Positions 31,071 to 39,938 are shown, counted from the first letter of the stretch. The stretch is 64,000 nucleotides of DNA from Streptomyces seoulensis (GCF_022846655.1 NZ_AP025667.1:5927001-5991000); one strand, 5' to 3'. Notes: generated by a model not told the origin, from the letters alone. Numbers and translations are program-made.

Positions 31071-32078
31071 ATGTCGGGCATCTCGGGTGTGCGTACGTGG
31101 GTGGCGGAGCGTCCTCCGGCGGCGGGGGCCGCCGTCATGGCGACCGCCGTCGTCTCCATCGGCCTGCGACTGGCGGGCGTCGAGGTGGTGTCCCGGATCT
31201 TCCTGGTACTGGCCTGCCTCGCCTGGCTGACCCTCGCCGTCACCTTCGCGCTGCGGCTGGCCGGGCAGCGGGGACGCTGGGCCGAGGAGGCGCGCGCCCC
31301 GGCGGCGCTCACCGCCGTGGCGGCGACCGCGGTGCTCGGCACCCGGATCTCGCTGCTCGGCGTCCAGCCCCTGGCCCAGGCCCTGCTGGCCCTGTCGGCG
31401 CTCCTCTGGCCGGTCCTGCTCTTCGCCGTCCTGCGGAACTGGGGGCTGCGCATGCCGGGCACGGTGTTCATGTGTTGCGTGGCCACACAGGCGGTCGCGG
31501 TGCTGGCGGCCACGCTGGCGGGTGCCGAGGCGGCGGCCTGGCTCGCGCACACCGCGCTGGTCCTGTTCTGGCTGGGCCTGCTGCTCTACGCCCTCACCAT
31601 GCCCCGCTTCGACACCCGGCAGGTGCTCCAGGGGCCGGGCGACCACTGGATCGCGGGCGGCGCGCTCTCGGTCTCGGCGCTGGCCGGGGCCCGGCTGATC
31701 TCCGCCGACAGCGCGCGGCTGTACCTGTGGAACAAGGACGACAGCGATGTCCTGCACCAGGTGACCGCGATCCTGCTGGTGCTGGACCTCGCCTGCTACG
31801 CCGTCCTGCTGCTGGCCGAGCTGACCCGCCCCCGGCCGCGCTACGGCCTGCTGCGGTGGGCGACGGTGTTCTCGATGGGGATGACGGCGACGGCGACCCT
31901 CGCGGTCGCGGCCGCCCTGGACGTGTCGTGGCTGGACGGGCCGGGGAAGGTGCTGGTGTGGGTGGCGGTCGCGGTGTGGCTGGCGGCCGCCGTGGGCGCG
32001 GTGCTCGCGGCGCGCGCCGGGAGCCTGGGTCCTCAGGAGGCGGGGGCGCCGGGCGTCACGTCCACAGCACGGCGATGA
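31071..32078 (+). CDS. TehA/SLAC1-like transporter family membrane protein
   Basis: 335 aa with about ten hydrophobic helices and ATG at 31071. The segment RFDTRQVLQGPGDHWIAGGALSVSALAGARL (about 180-210) resembles actinobacterial members of the tellurite-resistance/dicarboxylate transporter (TDT) family. TDT proteins are anion or dicarboxylate channels; the substrate here is unknown. It is divergent from pcrA with a 178-bp gap. Its 3' end overlaps the end of the convergent membrane-protein gene by 23 bp. Confidence 0.72.
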   Translation: MSGISGVRTWVAERPPAAGAAVMATAVVSIGLRLAGVEVVSRIFLVLACLAWLTLAVTFALRLAGQRGRWAEEARAPAALTAVAATAVLGTRISLLGVQPLAQALLALSALLWPVLLFAVLRNWGLRMPGTVFMCCVATQAVAVLAATLAGAEAAAWLAHTALVLFWLGLLLYALTMPRFDTRQVLQGPGDHWIAGGALSVSALAGARLISADSARLYLWNKDDSDVLHQVTAILLVLDLACYAVLLLAELTRPRPRYGLLRWATVFSMGMTATATLAVAAALDVSWLDGPGKVLVWVAVAVWLAAAVGAVLAARAGSLGPQEAGAPGVTSTARR

Positions 32079-32409
32079 AGACGTTCGCCGTGGTCAGTGC
32101 GCCGACCAGCCCGAACATGCCCTTGTCGACCGTCTCCTCGTCGCGCTTCACGTAGACCAGCGCGAGGATCACGATCAGCAGGGCCAGCTTGATGCCGATC
32201 TTGATGTTGTTGACGTGGTGGCCGTCCGCCTCGTCGAGGCCGACCAGCACCACTCCGGTGACCAGCATGGTGATCGCGCCGTGCAGCATGGCGGGCACGA
32301 AGCGGGCCGTACCCCGGCCCATCGCCTTCATCTGGGTGAGGAAGCCGCCGAGCAGTGCGGCGATGCCGATGATGTGCAGGCCGACGAAGACATGGATGAG
32401 TACGGTCAT
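32056..32409 (-). CDS. Small integral membrane protein, function unknown
   Basis: 117 aa with four hydrophobic segments: about 3-24 (IHVFVGLHIIGIAALLGGFL), 40-60 (LHGAITMLVTGVVLVGL), 72-88 (IKLALLIVILALVYV) and 98-115. A His in each of the first two segments and GADHH-type polar residues between helices recall small heme-binding or DUF2269-like proteins, but I cannot assign a family. ATG at 32409. Its 3' end overlaps that of the TehA-like gene. Confidence 0.75.
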   Translation of the reverse strand: MTVLIHVFVGLHIIGIAALLGGFLTQMKAMGRGTARFVPAMLHGAITMLVTGVVLVGLDEADGHHVNNIKIGIKLALLIVILALVYVKRDEETVDKGMFGLVGALTTANVFIAVLWT

Positions 32410-32837
32410 GGCAACCGAGCCTAGTTCGGGACACGCCGTCGGCCCGGCACCGGGCCCGCGCCGCTCTCACGGGACGGGCGGATCTCACCCGCTCGTGGGC
32501 CATAGCACCCCCTGACTCCCTCGGGCCCCGTGTTCCTCTCTTTGATCGTCACGCTGCGGGAAGGCGACTCAGCCACCCCGGCTTCCCGGTCAAGAACGGT
32601 CACTTATCGGTCCGTCAGGGGCAGTTCCGTACACGCGTTACCAACCTGTCACCATTCGGCCTAGCGTCCTGCCCCAGGTGACCGGCTCCCCACAAGCCGC
32701 CCGGACCATGGGTGGCAGCCGGACATCACCGCCGAGGACCGTCCGTCGGCCGCCGTCTCCCCTGTGCGGTGGCCGCCGGACACCCGCCCCGCTCCGGGGT
32801 GCAGCCGTCCTCGGCCGCACGAGTTGCATGGAAGGAC
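32410..32837. promoter_or_regulatory. Long upstream region and leader of the NlpC/P60 gene
   Basis: A 428-bp stretch without a supported gene. A housekeeping-type promoter candidate is TTACCA (32638-32643), 18 bp, TAGCGT (32662-32667). It predicts a 5' leader of about 165 nt before the GTG at 32838. The leader is very GC-rich with several possible hairpins (for example around 32725-32815). Parts recall the c-di-AMP (ydaO) aptamer found before Streptomyces hydrolase genes, but conserved 3' segments of that aptamer are not visible, so I do not call a riboswitch. Confidence 0.4.
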
Positions 32838-33959
32838 GTGACGGTCCAGGTGGCAGCGCACCGAAAGCTCCGAGCGCGCTCACTCAGCGGCAACACGGCC
32901 CGCACGGCCGCCACTCTCGCCCTGGCGGGAGCGGCCACCGCGACGGTCTTCGACGGAACGGGACACGCCGAGCCGCGACTCACCACGGCCCAGGTCAAGA
33001 GCAAGGTGGACCGGCTGTACCGCGAGGCGGAGGCAGCCACCGAGAAGTACAACGACGCGCACGAGAAGGCGAGCGCCGCCCAGCACCGGCTGAACACCCT
33101 GCGCGACGAGACCGCCCGGAGGCAGGCGAGACTCGACACGGCCCGCGGCGCCCTGGGTTCCTTCGCCGCCGCGCAGTACCGCGACGGCGCGATCGCCCCC
33201 AGTTGGCAGCTCGCCCTCTCCAGCAGCCCCGACCGCTACCTGGACGGCGCGGCCTACGCCGAGCGGGCCGGCGACCGCCGGGCCAGGCAGGTGACCCGGG
33301 TACGCGCCCAGCTCCGGGAGATCGAGCGACTGCGCGGCGCGGCCCGCGTCGAGGCGAAGTCGGTACGGTCCCGGCAGGCGGAGCTCAAGCGGCAGAAGGA
33401 CACCGTCACCGCCAAGCTGAAGCAGGCGCGGCAACTGCTCGACCGGCTCACCCCGCCCGAGCGCGCCGAGGTCACCACCGGCACCGCGGCGGCTCCGGCC
33501 CGCGCCACCCGCTCCGGCACCGGCGGCCGCTCGGCACCGGCCCCGGCCGTCCCCGCCAAGGCGTCCTCCGGCCGGGCGACCGCGCACACCGGTCGCGCCG
33601 CCGCGCAGAACTCCCGTGCCTCGGCGGCCGTCGCCTACGCCTACCGGAAGCTCGGCAGCCCCTACGTCTGGGGCGCGACCGGCCCGAACGCCTTCGACTG
33701 CTCAGGTCTGATCCAGGCCGCCTACCGCTCCGCGGGCATCTCCCTCCCCCGCACCACCTACGCCCAGATCAACGCGGGCCGGCGCGTCTCCCGCTCCCAG
33801 CTCCAGCCCGGCGACCTGGTGTTCTTCTACTCCGGCGTCAGCCACGTGGGCATCTACGTCGGCGACGGCCGCATGATCCACGCCCCCAACCCCTCGGCGC
33901 CGGTCCGGGTGGCGCCCATCGACCAGATGCCGTTCGCGGGAGCCACCCGGGTGGCCTGA
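32838..33959 (+). CDS. NlpC/P60 cell-wall endopeptidase
   Basis: 373 aa from the GTG at 32838, after GGAAGGAC. A signal-like hydrophobic segment lies at about residues 20-42 (TAATLALAGAATATVFDGTGHA). Residues 48-215 form a long coiled coil (VKSKVDRLYREAEAATEKYND...). A Thr/Ala linker leads to the NlpC/P60 domain (about 255-373). The catalytic Cys is in NAFDCSGLIQAAYRSAG, the His in SGVSHVGIYVGDG, and the third polar residue near MIHAPNPSAPV. Secreted D,L-endopeptidase of the RipA type, probably acting on peptidoglycan stems in growth or sporulation. Confidence 0.92.
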   Translation: MTVQVAAHRKLRARSLSGNTARTAATLALAGAATATVFDGTGHAEPRLTTAQVKSKVDRLYREAEAATEKYNDAHEKASAAQHRLNTLRDETARRQARLDTARGALGSFAAAQYRDGAIAPSWQLALSSSPDRYLDGAAYAERAGDRRARQVTRVRAQLREIERLRGAARVEAKSVRSRQAELKRQKDTVTAKLKQARQLLDRLTPPERAEVTTGTAAAPARATRSGTGGRSAPAPAVPAKASSGRATAHTGRAAAQNSRASAAVAYAYRKLGSPYVWGATGPNAFDCSGLIQAAYRSAGISLPRTTYAQINAGRRVSRSQLQPGDLVFFYSGVSHVGIYVGDGRMIHAPNPSAPVRVAPIDQMPFAGATRVA

Positions 33960-33966
33960 GCGGGAC

Positions 33967-33998
33967 CGGGCCCCCTGGGGGTCTGCTTCGGGGGCCCG
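33967..33998. terminator. Probable bidirectional terminator
   Basis: 9-bp arms CGGGCCCCC / GGGGGCCCG with a 14-nt loop between the convergent NlpC/P60 and response-regulator genes. Confidence 0.6.
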
Positions 33999-34013
33999 CC
34001 AGGTGCCGCCGGG

Positions 34014-34778
34014 TCAGACCAGCCGACGGGCCGTCGCCCAGCGGGTCAGCTCGTGCCGGTTGGACAACTGCAGCTTGCGCAGCACCGCGGAGACGTGGGA
34101 CTCGACCGTCTTCACCGAGATGAAGAGCTGCTTGCCGATCTCCTTGTAGGCATAGCCCCGTGCGATCAGGCGCAGGACCTCCCGCTCTCGCTGGGTGAGC
34201 CGGTCCAGGTCCTCGTCGACCGGCGGGGCGTCGGTGGAGGCGAAGGCGTCCAGCACGAACCCGGCCAGCCGCGGCGAGAAGACGGCGTCGCCCTCCTGCA
34301 CCCGGAAGATCGAGTCGATCAGGTCGGACCCCGTGATGGTCTTGGTGACATAGCCGCGCGCGCCGCCCCGGATCACCCCGATGACGTCCTCCGCGGCGTC
34401 GGAGACGGAGAGCGCGAGGAAACGCACCGGCCGCTCGGGGTCCGCCATCAGCGCCGCGCTGCGCCGGAGCACCTCGACCCCGCCACCGCCGGGCAGATGG
34501 ACGTCGAGCAGGACCACCTCGGGCCGGGCCGTGGTGATGACCGAGACCGCCTGGTCGACGTCCGCCGCCTCGCCGACCACCTCCACCCCGGTCCGGGCGG
34601 TCTGGCCGATCTCCGCCTGTACCCCGGTGCGGAACATGCGGTGGTCGTCCACGAGCACCACGCGCACATGGCGCCCCACCGTGCCCTGCGCCGCCCCGGC
34701 CACTGCCGCGGTGTCGCGTCCGGGTCCGGCCGCCTCCGCGTCCCCCGTCGTGCCGTTCGCCTCGGTCGCGTCACTCAT
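34014..34778 (-). CDS. NarL/LuxR-family response regulator
   Basis: 254 aa starting MSDATEANGTTGDAEAAG at the ATG at 34778, overlapping the kinase stop (ATGA). After a 37-residue linker the receiver domain shows VVLVDDHRMFRTGVQ (acidic pair), VVLLDVHLPGGGG (phospho-Asp about residue 92) and TKTITGSDL (Lys). The C-terminal LuxR HTH reads LTQREREVLRLIARGYAYKEIGKQLFISVKTVESHV. Partner of the PspC-domain kinase upstream. Together they resemble LiaRS/VraRS-type envelope-stress systems. Repeats in the divergent promoter (36104-36234) are candidate binding sites. Confidence 0.93.
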   Translation of the reverse strand: MSDATEANGTTGDAEAAGPGRDTAAVAGAAQGTVGRHVRVVLVDDHRMFRTGVQAEIGQTARTGVEVVGEAADVDQAVSVITTARPEVVLLDVHLPGGGGVEVLRRSAALMADPERPVRFLALSVSDAAEDVIGVIRGGARGYVTKTITGSDLIDSIFRVQEGDAVFSPRLAGFVLDAFASTDAPPVDEDLDRLTQREREVLRLIARGYAYKEIGKQLFISVKTVESHVSAVLRKLQLSNRHELTRWATARRLV

Positions 34779-36082
34779 GCCGTCTTCTCCGCCCTCTCCA
34801 TCTCCAACTCGACTTCCGTGCCGCCGTCCGGCACCGACCGCAGCCGGGCCGTACCGCCGTTGCGCTCCATACGCCCGATGATCGACTCCCTGACCCCCAT
34901 GCGGTCGGCGGGTATGGAGTCGAGGTCGAAGCCCGGCCCCCGGTCGCGGACGGACACGAAGACCGTACGGCCCTCGACCTCCGCGTAGACCTGCACGGCA
35001 CCGCCCTCGCCACCGTACTTGGCGGCGTTCACCATCGCTTCGCGCGCGGCCTGCATCTGCGCGCTCGTGCCCTCGTCCAGCGGGCAGTCGCCGACCACCA
35101 CGACCTCTATGGGCACACCGTGCTTGTCCTCCACCTCGGCCGCGTTGCGCCGCACCGCCTCCGCCACCGTGTCCGGCTCGTCGGCCTCGTCCTTGCCGGT
35201 GCCCTCCGGCTTGTACAGCCAGGTGCGCAGGTCCCGCTCCTGCGCCCGGGCCAGGCGGCGCACCTCGCCCGCGTTGTCCGCGTTGCGCTGGATCAGGGTG
35301 AGGGTGTGCAGCACCGAGTCGTGGACGTGCGCGGCGACCTCGGCCCGCTCCTGGGCGCGGATGCGCATCAGGCGTTCCTCGGACAGGTCCTGGGTCACAC
35401 GGACGAGATAGGGACCGGCGAGCAGGGTGATCCCGACGAAGACGGCGAGCGCGGCCTCCAGGACCGCGCCCAGGTGGGCCGCGGAGACCTGCATCACGAA
35501 GATGGCGGAGACCCCGGCCGTGACCAGCAGCACGCCCACGCCCGCGCGGAGCAGGGTGAGCGTGCGCCGGTGGCTGCCGACCTCCACCCAGCGGGCCCGG
35601 CGGGCGTTGTCCGCCTGACGCCACACCAGGGCGACACCGGCCGCGACGAGCACGGCCGGCACCAGGTACGCCTTGGCCGTGTTGGTCAGGTTGACGCTGC
35701 CCAGGAAGACGATGGACACGATGACCATGAGGAGCAGCGCGACCATCTGCCCCTTGTCCGGCTTGCGGGCGACCAGTCGGCGGCGCCCGTCCGGCGAGGT
35801 CTCGGTGCCGACGAGCGAGGACGGTTTGTGGTCGCCCACACCGCCGACGCCGAGCGGGACGAAGAACCAGAACGCGGCGTACAGCAGGGCGCCGAGGCCG
35901 TTCGCCATGAACAGGCCCACGAAGGCGAGCCGCACCCACACCACGGGCAGCCCGAGATGCCCGGCGAGGCCCCGCGCCACTCCGCCCAGCCAGCGGCCGT
36001 CACCGCTGCGGTAGAGCTTGCGCGGCGGCCGCGGGGCTTCGAGGGGGAGTGCTGCGGCTTCCGGCATGCCAACGATGGTCAC
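34775..36082 (-). CDS. PspC-domain sensor histidine kinase
   Basis: 435 aa from the ATG at 36082 (the Met at 36067, MPEAAALPLEAPR, is an alternative start). Residues 15-75 are a PspC domain (GDGRWLGGVARGLAGHLGLPVVWVRLAFV...YAAFWFFVPL). Four more membrane helices follow (about 110-240), then the HisKA_3 dimerisation region around ERAEVAAHVHDSVLHTLTLIQRNA (phospho-acceptor His) and the ATPase domain with AAREAMVNAAKYGGEGGA and DRGPGFDLDSIP. Senses membrane or envelope stress by analogy with PspC and LiaS. Operon with the LuxR regulator. Confidence 0.93.
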   Translation of the reverse strand: MTIVGMPEAAALPLEAPRPPRKLYRSGDGRWLGGVARGLAGHLGLPVVWVRLAFVGLFMANGLGALLYAAFWFFVPLGVGGVGDHKPSSLVGTETSPDGRRRLVARKPDKGQMVALLLMVIVSIVFLGSVNLTNTAKAYLVPAVLVAAGVALVWRQADNARRARWVEVGSHRRTLTLLRAGVGVLLVTAGVSAIFVMQVSAAHLGAVLEAALAVFVGITLLAGPYLVRVTQDLSEERLMRIRAQERAEVAAHVHDSVLHTLTLIQRNADNAGEVRRLARAQERDLRTWLYKPEGTGKDEADEPDTVAEAVRRNAAEVEDKHGVPIEVVVVGDCPLDEGTSAQMQAAREAMVNAAKYGGEGGAVQVYAEVEGRTVFVSVRDRGPGFDLDSIPADRMGVRESIIGRMERNGGTARLRSVPDGGTEVELEMERAEKTA

Positions 36083-36103
36083 ACGGCGGCGGGGGCCGGG
36101 GCA

Positions 36104-36234
36104 TCAGGGTCGTCCCCCGAGACTCCCCTGATCTTCGCCGGGATCTCCCTGATCTCCGGCCGCCGGTCCCAGGGCCCGAGCGGCGGCCGGGAGTCGAACA
36201 TCTCCCCGGTCCGGTCTCAGGGAAGATTTCAGGG
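36104..36234. promoter_or_regulatory. Cluster of TCAGGG/CCCTGA repeats in PspC divergent promoter
   Basis: The element TCAGGG occurs at 36104-36109, 36217-36222 and 36229-36234, and its complement CCCTGA starts at 36126 and 36147 (as the 9-mer CCCTGATCT, 21 bp apart). Spacing by 12 and 21 bp near the divergent starts at 36082 and 36291 suggests binding sites for the adjacent response regulator. No such cluster is seen in other intergenic regions of the window. Confidence 0.45.
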
Positions 36235-36290
36235 TTCGACCAGGGTCGACCCGACTGCCCTCACGGCTCCCGGCCCGTCACCATGGACAC

Positions 36291-37733
36291 ATGACGGATC
36301 ACGAGCACGCCGCGACGGGTCCGGGACCCGGCTCCGGCCCGCGCCCGGCCTCGGGCACCGGGCCGCCGGATGCCGCGCCCGCCGCGGCGGACGGGCAGGG
36401 CCCCGGCACCCCCGAGGCCCCCCGCCGCTTCCGGCGCGACCGGCGGCACAAGATGATCGCGGGCGTGTGCGCGGGCCTCGGCCGGCACACGGACATGGAC
36501 CCGGTGATCTTCCGCATCACCCTGGCCGTGCTGGCCGCGACCGGCGGCATCGGCCTGATCTTCTACGGCTTCGCCTGGCTCCTCGTGCCGTACGACGACG
36601 ACGAGGAGAACGAGGTACGCAAGCTGCTGACCGGCCGGGTCGACGGGCAGGCGCTGGCCGCCGTCCTGTTCGCCCTGATCGGCTGCGGGGTCATCCTGAC
36701 CACGTTGCGCAACGGCGGGGTGCTGACCTTCGCCGTGGTGCTCTCCCTCCTGCTGGCCGGGGCCGGTTACTGGTCGCGGCACCGGGCCACCACCGACCCC
36801 GATCCCGCCCCGAGCGACGGGCCGAAGTCACCCAGGGGCCACCCCATAGCCGCGCAGGCGGCTGCCGACGCCCCGCCGGAGACCCAGGCCCCGCCGATCA
36901 CCTACAGCACCCCCTCCTGGTGGCGCGACCCGATCGTCAAGGACGGCACCCATGTCGGCGGCACCGGGTACTTCTGGGGCCCCGGCGACGCCTACAGCGA
37001 CCACGTCGCGACCTCCCCGGCCCTGGAGGTGGGCATCCAGCTCCCCTGGCCCCACTCCCTCGCGGGCCGCGCCCCGAGCGTGAAGCGGCCCCGGCCCCGG
37101 GGCCCGCGCTGGATCAGCGGCTGGGTCTTCCTGCTCGCCCTGCTGGCGGGCGGCCTGGGCGGCAGCCGCACCTGGGAGACACGTCCGCTGGCCACCAGCC
37201 TGCAGACCGGACTGGCCTGCGCCCTCGTGGTGTTCGGACTGGGCATAGCCGTCAGCGCCTTCCTGGGACGCACGGGAGGCGGGTCGGCCTTCCTCGCCCT
37301 GGTCACGGCGCTGCTGCTGGCCGGGAGCGCCGCGCTGCCGAGCGACGTCACCTCCCACTGGCGGACCACGGCCTGGCGCCCGGCGGCCACGGCGGACCTC
37401 CGTCCGGCGTACGAGCTGGGATCGGGCTCGGCCACCCTCGACCTGACCGAGCTGCACCTGACCAAGGACCAGACGGTGTCCACCAGAGCGGGACTGGGAG
37501 CGGGCCTGCTGAGAGTGGTCGTCCCCGCGGACGCCACCGCGGTGCTGAGCATCGACGTGGGGGTGGGCGACATCCGGTTGCCCGGTGACGACAGGAAGAA
37601 CGTGGATGTGCGGCCGGGCCGGCACGAGACGGCGGACCTGGCTCCGGACAAGGGCACCGAGGAGGCGGGCGTGCTGCGGATCGACCTGCATGTGGGCGTC
37701 GGACAGGTGGAGGTGAGCCGTGCTGCGTCATGA
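36291..37733 (+). CDS. PspC domain protein with LiaF-like C-terminal domain
   Basis: 480 aa, ATG at 36291. A Pro/Gly-rich N-terminus is followed by a PspC domain at about 43-105 (FRRDRRHKMIAGVCAGLGRHTDMDPVIFRITLAVLAATGG). Helices lie near 120-165 and a group of helices at about 283-350. The C-terminal 110 residues (YELGSGSATLDLTELHL... VGVGDIRLPGD ... DLHVGVGQVEVSR) have the repeated beta pattern of LiaF/DUF2154-type domains. In firmicutes LiaF inhibits LiaS; its divergent position next to the PspC kinase fits a regulator of that kinase. Coupled to the next small gene. Confidence 0.85.
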   Translation: MTDHEHAATGPGPGSGPRPASGTGPPDAAPAAADGQGPGTPEAPRRFRRDRRHKMIAGVCAGLGRHTDMDPVIFRITLAVLAATGGIGLIFYGFAWLLVPYDDDEENEVRKLLTGRVDGQALAAVLFALIGCGVILTTLRNGGVLTFAVVLSLLLAGAGYWSRHRATTDPDPAPSDGPKSPRGHPIAAQAAADAPPETQAPPITYSTPSWWRDPIVKDGTHVGGTGYFWGPGDAYSDHVATSPALEVGIQLPWPHSLAGRAPSVKRPRPRGPRWISGWVFLLALLAGGLGGSRTWETRPLATSLQTGLACALVVFGLGIAVSAFLGRTGGGSAFLALVTALLLAGSAALPSDVTSHWRTTAWRPAATADLRPAYELGSGSATLDLTELHLTKDQTVSTRAGLGAGLLRVVVPADATAVLSIDVGVGDIRLPGDDRKNVDVRPGRHETADLAPDKGTEEAGVLRIDLHVGVGQVEVSRAAS

Positions 37734-37935
37734 GTTCCAGCCCGGACGGCTGGTCGGCGGACTCTGCCTCACCACCGCGGGCGCCCTCTACCTGGGGGAC
37801 CTGCGCGGCCTGTGGGAGATCCCCTGGTTCACGGCGATCCCCCTGGCCGTGGGCGGCCTGTTCCTCGCGGGAGTGACGACCGCCCTCACCCGCGCCGTCC
37901 GCAGACGGAGCGGCGCGGAGGACGAGAAGGTCTGA
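37720..37935 (+). CDS. Small membrane protein coupled to PspC/LiaF gene
   Basis: 71 aa starting MLRHEFQPGRLVGGLCLTTAG; its start overlaps the end of the upstream gene by 14 bp. Two hydrophobic stretches (about 11-26 and 37-58) and a basic C-terminus make it a small two-helix membrane protein. It probably acts with the PspC/LiaF-like protein; no family known to me. Confidence 0.75.
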   Translation: MLRHEFQPGRLVGGLCLTTAGALYLGDLRGLWEIPWFTAIPLAVGGLFLAGVTTALTRAVRRRSGAEDEKV

Positions 37936-37982
37936 GGCGCGCGCCCGGAGCAGGCACGCGCGCCGGAGCCGGGCGGCCGGTT

Positions 37983-38513
37983 CTAGCGGTAGCCGCCCGA
38001 CCGGCGCCGACGGCGGTCGCGGAGGGAGGCGTCGACGGAGAGATAGGGGGTTCCGGCGAGGACGAGGGGAAGCCAGGCCATCAGGTAGGCGAGGTCGTTG
38101 CCGTAGTAGTACGGGCTGGAGGCCCAGCTCACGGTCAGCCACAGGCTGAGGGAGATCAGCGCGCCGCCGAGGGCGGCCAGCCGGCCGAGGAGTCCGATCA
38201 GGATGCCGATGCCCACGGCCAGCTCGCCCAGGGCGATGGCGTAGCCGAAGCCGACGGGGCTCTTCAGGGCCAGGTCGACGAGGGCCGGGATGGCGGAGGA
38301 GTCCCGGACCGCGCGCATCGTGTCGCCGAGCGATCCGGCGCCGTCGGCCTTCATGAAGGCGCTGTCGGTGAGCTTGTCCAGGCCGGCGTACACGAAGGTG
38401 ACGCCGAGGAAGATCCGGAGTGGGAGGAGCGCGTAACGGGTGGCGGTGGCCCGCCAGTCACGCCCCCCGTCGAGATGGGAGGCGTGCGTGTCCGTACGCA
38501 TACCGTGAGTCAT
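37983..38513 (-). CDS. DoxX-family membrane protein
   Basis: 176 aa from the ATG at 38513 (MTHGMRTDTHASHLDGG). Four hydrophobic helices. The DoxX pattern is visible in LPLRIFLGVTFVYAGLDKLTD, GFGYAIALGELAVGIGILIGLLGR and LGGALISLSLWLTVSW. DoxX proteins are quinone- or thiol-linked membrane proteins; the exact role here is unknown. It converges on the PspC/LiaF unit. Confidence 0.87.
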   Translation of the reverse strand: MTHGMRTDTHASHLDGGRDWRATATRYALLPLRIFLGVTFVYAGLDKLTDSAFMKADGAGSLGDTMRAVRDSSAIPALVDLALKSPVGFGYAIALGELAVGIGILIGLLGRLAALGGALISLSLWLTVSWASSPYYYGNDLAYLMAWLPLVLAGTPYLSVDASLRDRRRRRSGGYR

Positions 38514-38654
38514 CACTGCTAGCCGCCTCTCGCCCGCCGTGCCGGACCCCTCACCCGACGATACGTATGACGCCGGGGGCCGGTTCAATCCTCTCTCGGA
38601 GGTTTTTCCGGTTATCGGTGCACCGTACAGGGTCGCCCGGCCCGTCGCCGCGAC

Positions 38655-39938
38655 CTAGTCCGTCACCTCGATGGAGCAGCGGTTGGTGGCCAGACCGGCC
38701 GCCGTCACCACCTGCACCTCCACCGTGCCCGGCTCCACCTCGACCGGGACCGGGACCGTGAGGACGGTGTCGGTGGGGTTGCGGAAGCCACCGGCGACCG
38801 GGATCAGGGGCACATGGACGTCGACCGCGCCGATGCGGACGACCATGCGGGCGAGGCGGTCGGCACCCTGGGCGCCGGGCGGGACGAACCCGGTGCCCCG
38901 GATCTCGATGTCGTCCCCGGTGCGGATGGGCCCGTCCAGGTCACCGGGCTCGCGGGCGCGGACCACGGAGAGCACCACCGGACGGCCGCCCTCGGCGTAC
39001 TTGCCCGCCAGATAGGTGGCCGCCGAGATCAGCACCAGGACCGCGAGGCCCCAAGGCAGGTCGGGCAGTTGGTCGGGGCGGCGGCCCAGCCGGACGGCGG
39101 CGAAGACCAGGGCGACGGCGCTGATGACGACGTACTGGATGTCGGCGAAGGCGCCCCGGCCCGCGTCGTCGGTCAGCAGGTCCGCGGCGCGCGGCCGGTG
39201 CGCCGGGACCTTCTGGAGCCGCTGGCCGAGGACGCGCAGCCCGACCACCCGGCGCACCAGGGCGGCGATACCGCACACCACGGCGAGGACGGTCACCACG
39301 CCCGCGCCGCGCGCGAGGTCGAGACCGGCGATGAGGGCGTCGCGTCCGGCGGGGTCGGAGGCGGCGGCCAGGCGCCCCGCCAGCAGCAGGACGGCGTAGG
39401 CGACGAACAGCACCCAGCAGGCCGCCACCGTGCGGGAGGTCGACATCCGGTTGTCCTCGCCGATCATCGGGGCCAGCGCCCCGCCGCGCGCCCGGTGGAA
39501 GAAGCCGGCGAGGGTCAGCGCCCCCGCGACCGCCACCGCGGCGAGCAGTCCGGCGGTGCGGGCGCTGCTCCAGCCCGCGCCGATGGCGGTGAGGGCCTGG
39601 GCGAGCAGCAGCACGACCACGGCTCCCCAGGCCAGGCATGCCGTGCGGGTCCACAGTCCCGCCAGCCACGCCTCACCCTCGGCACGGCCGCGATCGGCGA
39701 CCGCCTCGGCCCGCTGGGCGAGTTCGGTGGAGATCCACTGGCGGGACGCCGAGGCCGAGTGGGCCACGGCCGGGGGCAGCCCGCGTCCGGCGGCGAACTC
39801 GTCGCGGCCGTGCAGGAAGGCGGCGAGGGCGCGGCGGTGCCCCTCACGCGCCCCGTGCGGACAGTCCCCGCATGTACAGCCGCCCCCGTGGGCTCCCGCG
39901 CCGTCCGCGGCGCTCTGCCTCGCCTCCTGCACCGCCAC
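38655..39938 (-). CDS. Membrane protein with CxCxxC N-terminus and IPT/TIG-like C-terminus
   Basis: 427 aa from a GTG at 39938. Residues 20-28 read GCTCGDCPH, a CxCxxC arrangement that could bind a metal or iron-sulfur centre. Five or six helices follow between about 95 and 310. The C-terminal 110 residues are beta-rich (DDIEIRGTGFVPPGAQGADRLARMVVRIGAVDV ... GTVEVQVVTAAGLATNRCSIEV) and resemble an IPT/TIG immunoglobulin-like domain. I recognise no overall family. Single gene. Confidence 0.75.
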   Translation of the reverse strand: MAVQEARQSAADGAGAHGGGCTCGDCPHGAREGHRRALAAFLHGRDEFAAGRGLPPAVAHSASASRQWISTELAQRAEAVADRGRAEGEAWLAGLWTRTACLAWGAVVVLLLAQALTAIGAGWSSARTAGLLAAVAVAGALTLAGFFHRARGGALAPMIGEDNRMSTSRTVAACWVLFVAYAVLLLAGRLAAASDPAGRDALIAGLDLARGAGVVTVLAVVCGIAALVRRVVGLRVLGQRLQKVPAHRPRAADLLTDDAGRGAFADIQYVVISAVALVFAAVRLGRRPDQLPDLPWGLAVLVLISAATYLAGKYAEGGRPVVLSVVRAREPGDLDGPIRTGDDIEIRGTGFVPPGAQGADRLARMVVRIGAVDVHVPLIPVAGGFRNPTDTVLTVPVPVEVEPGTVEVQVVTAAGLATNRCSIEVTD

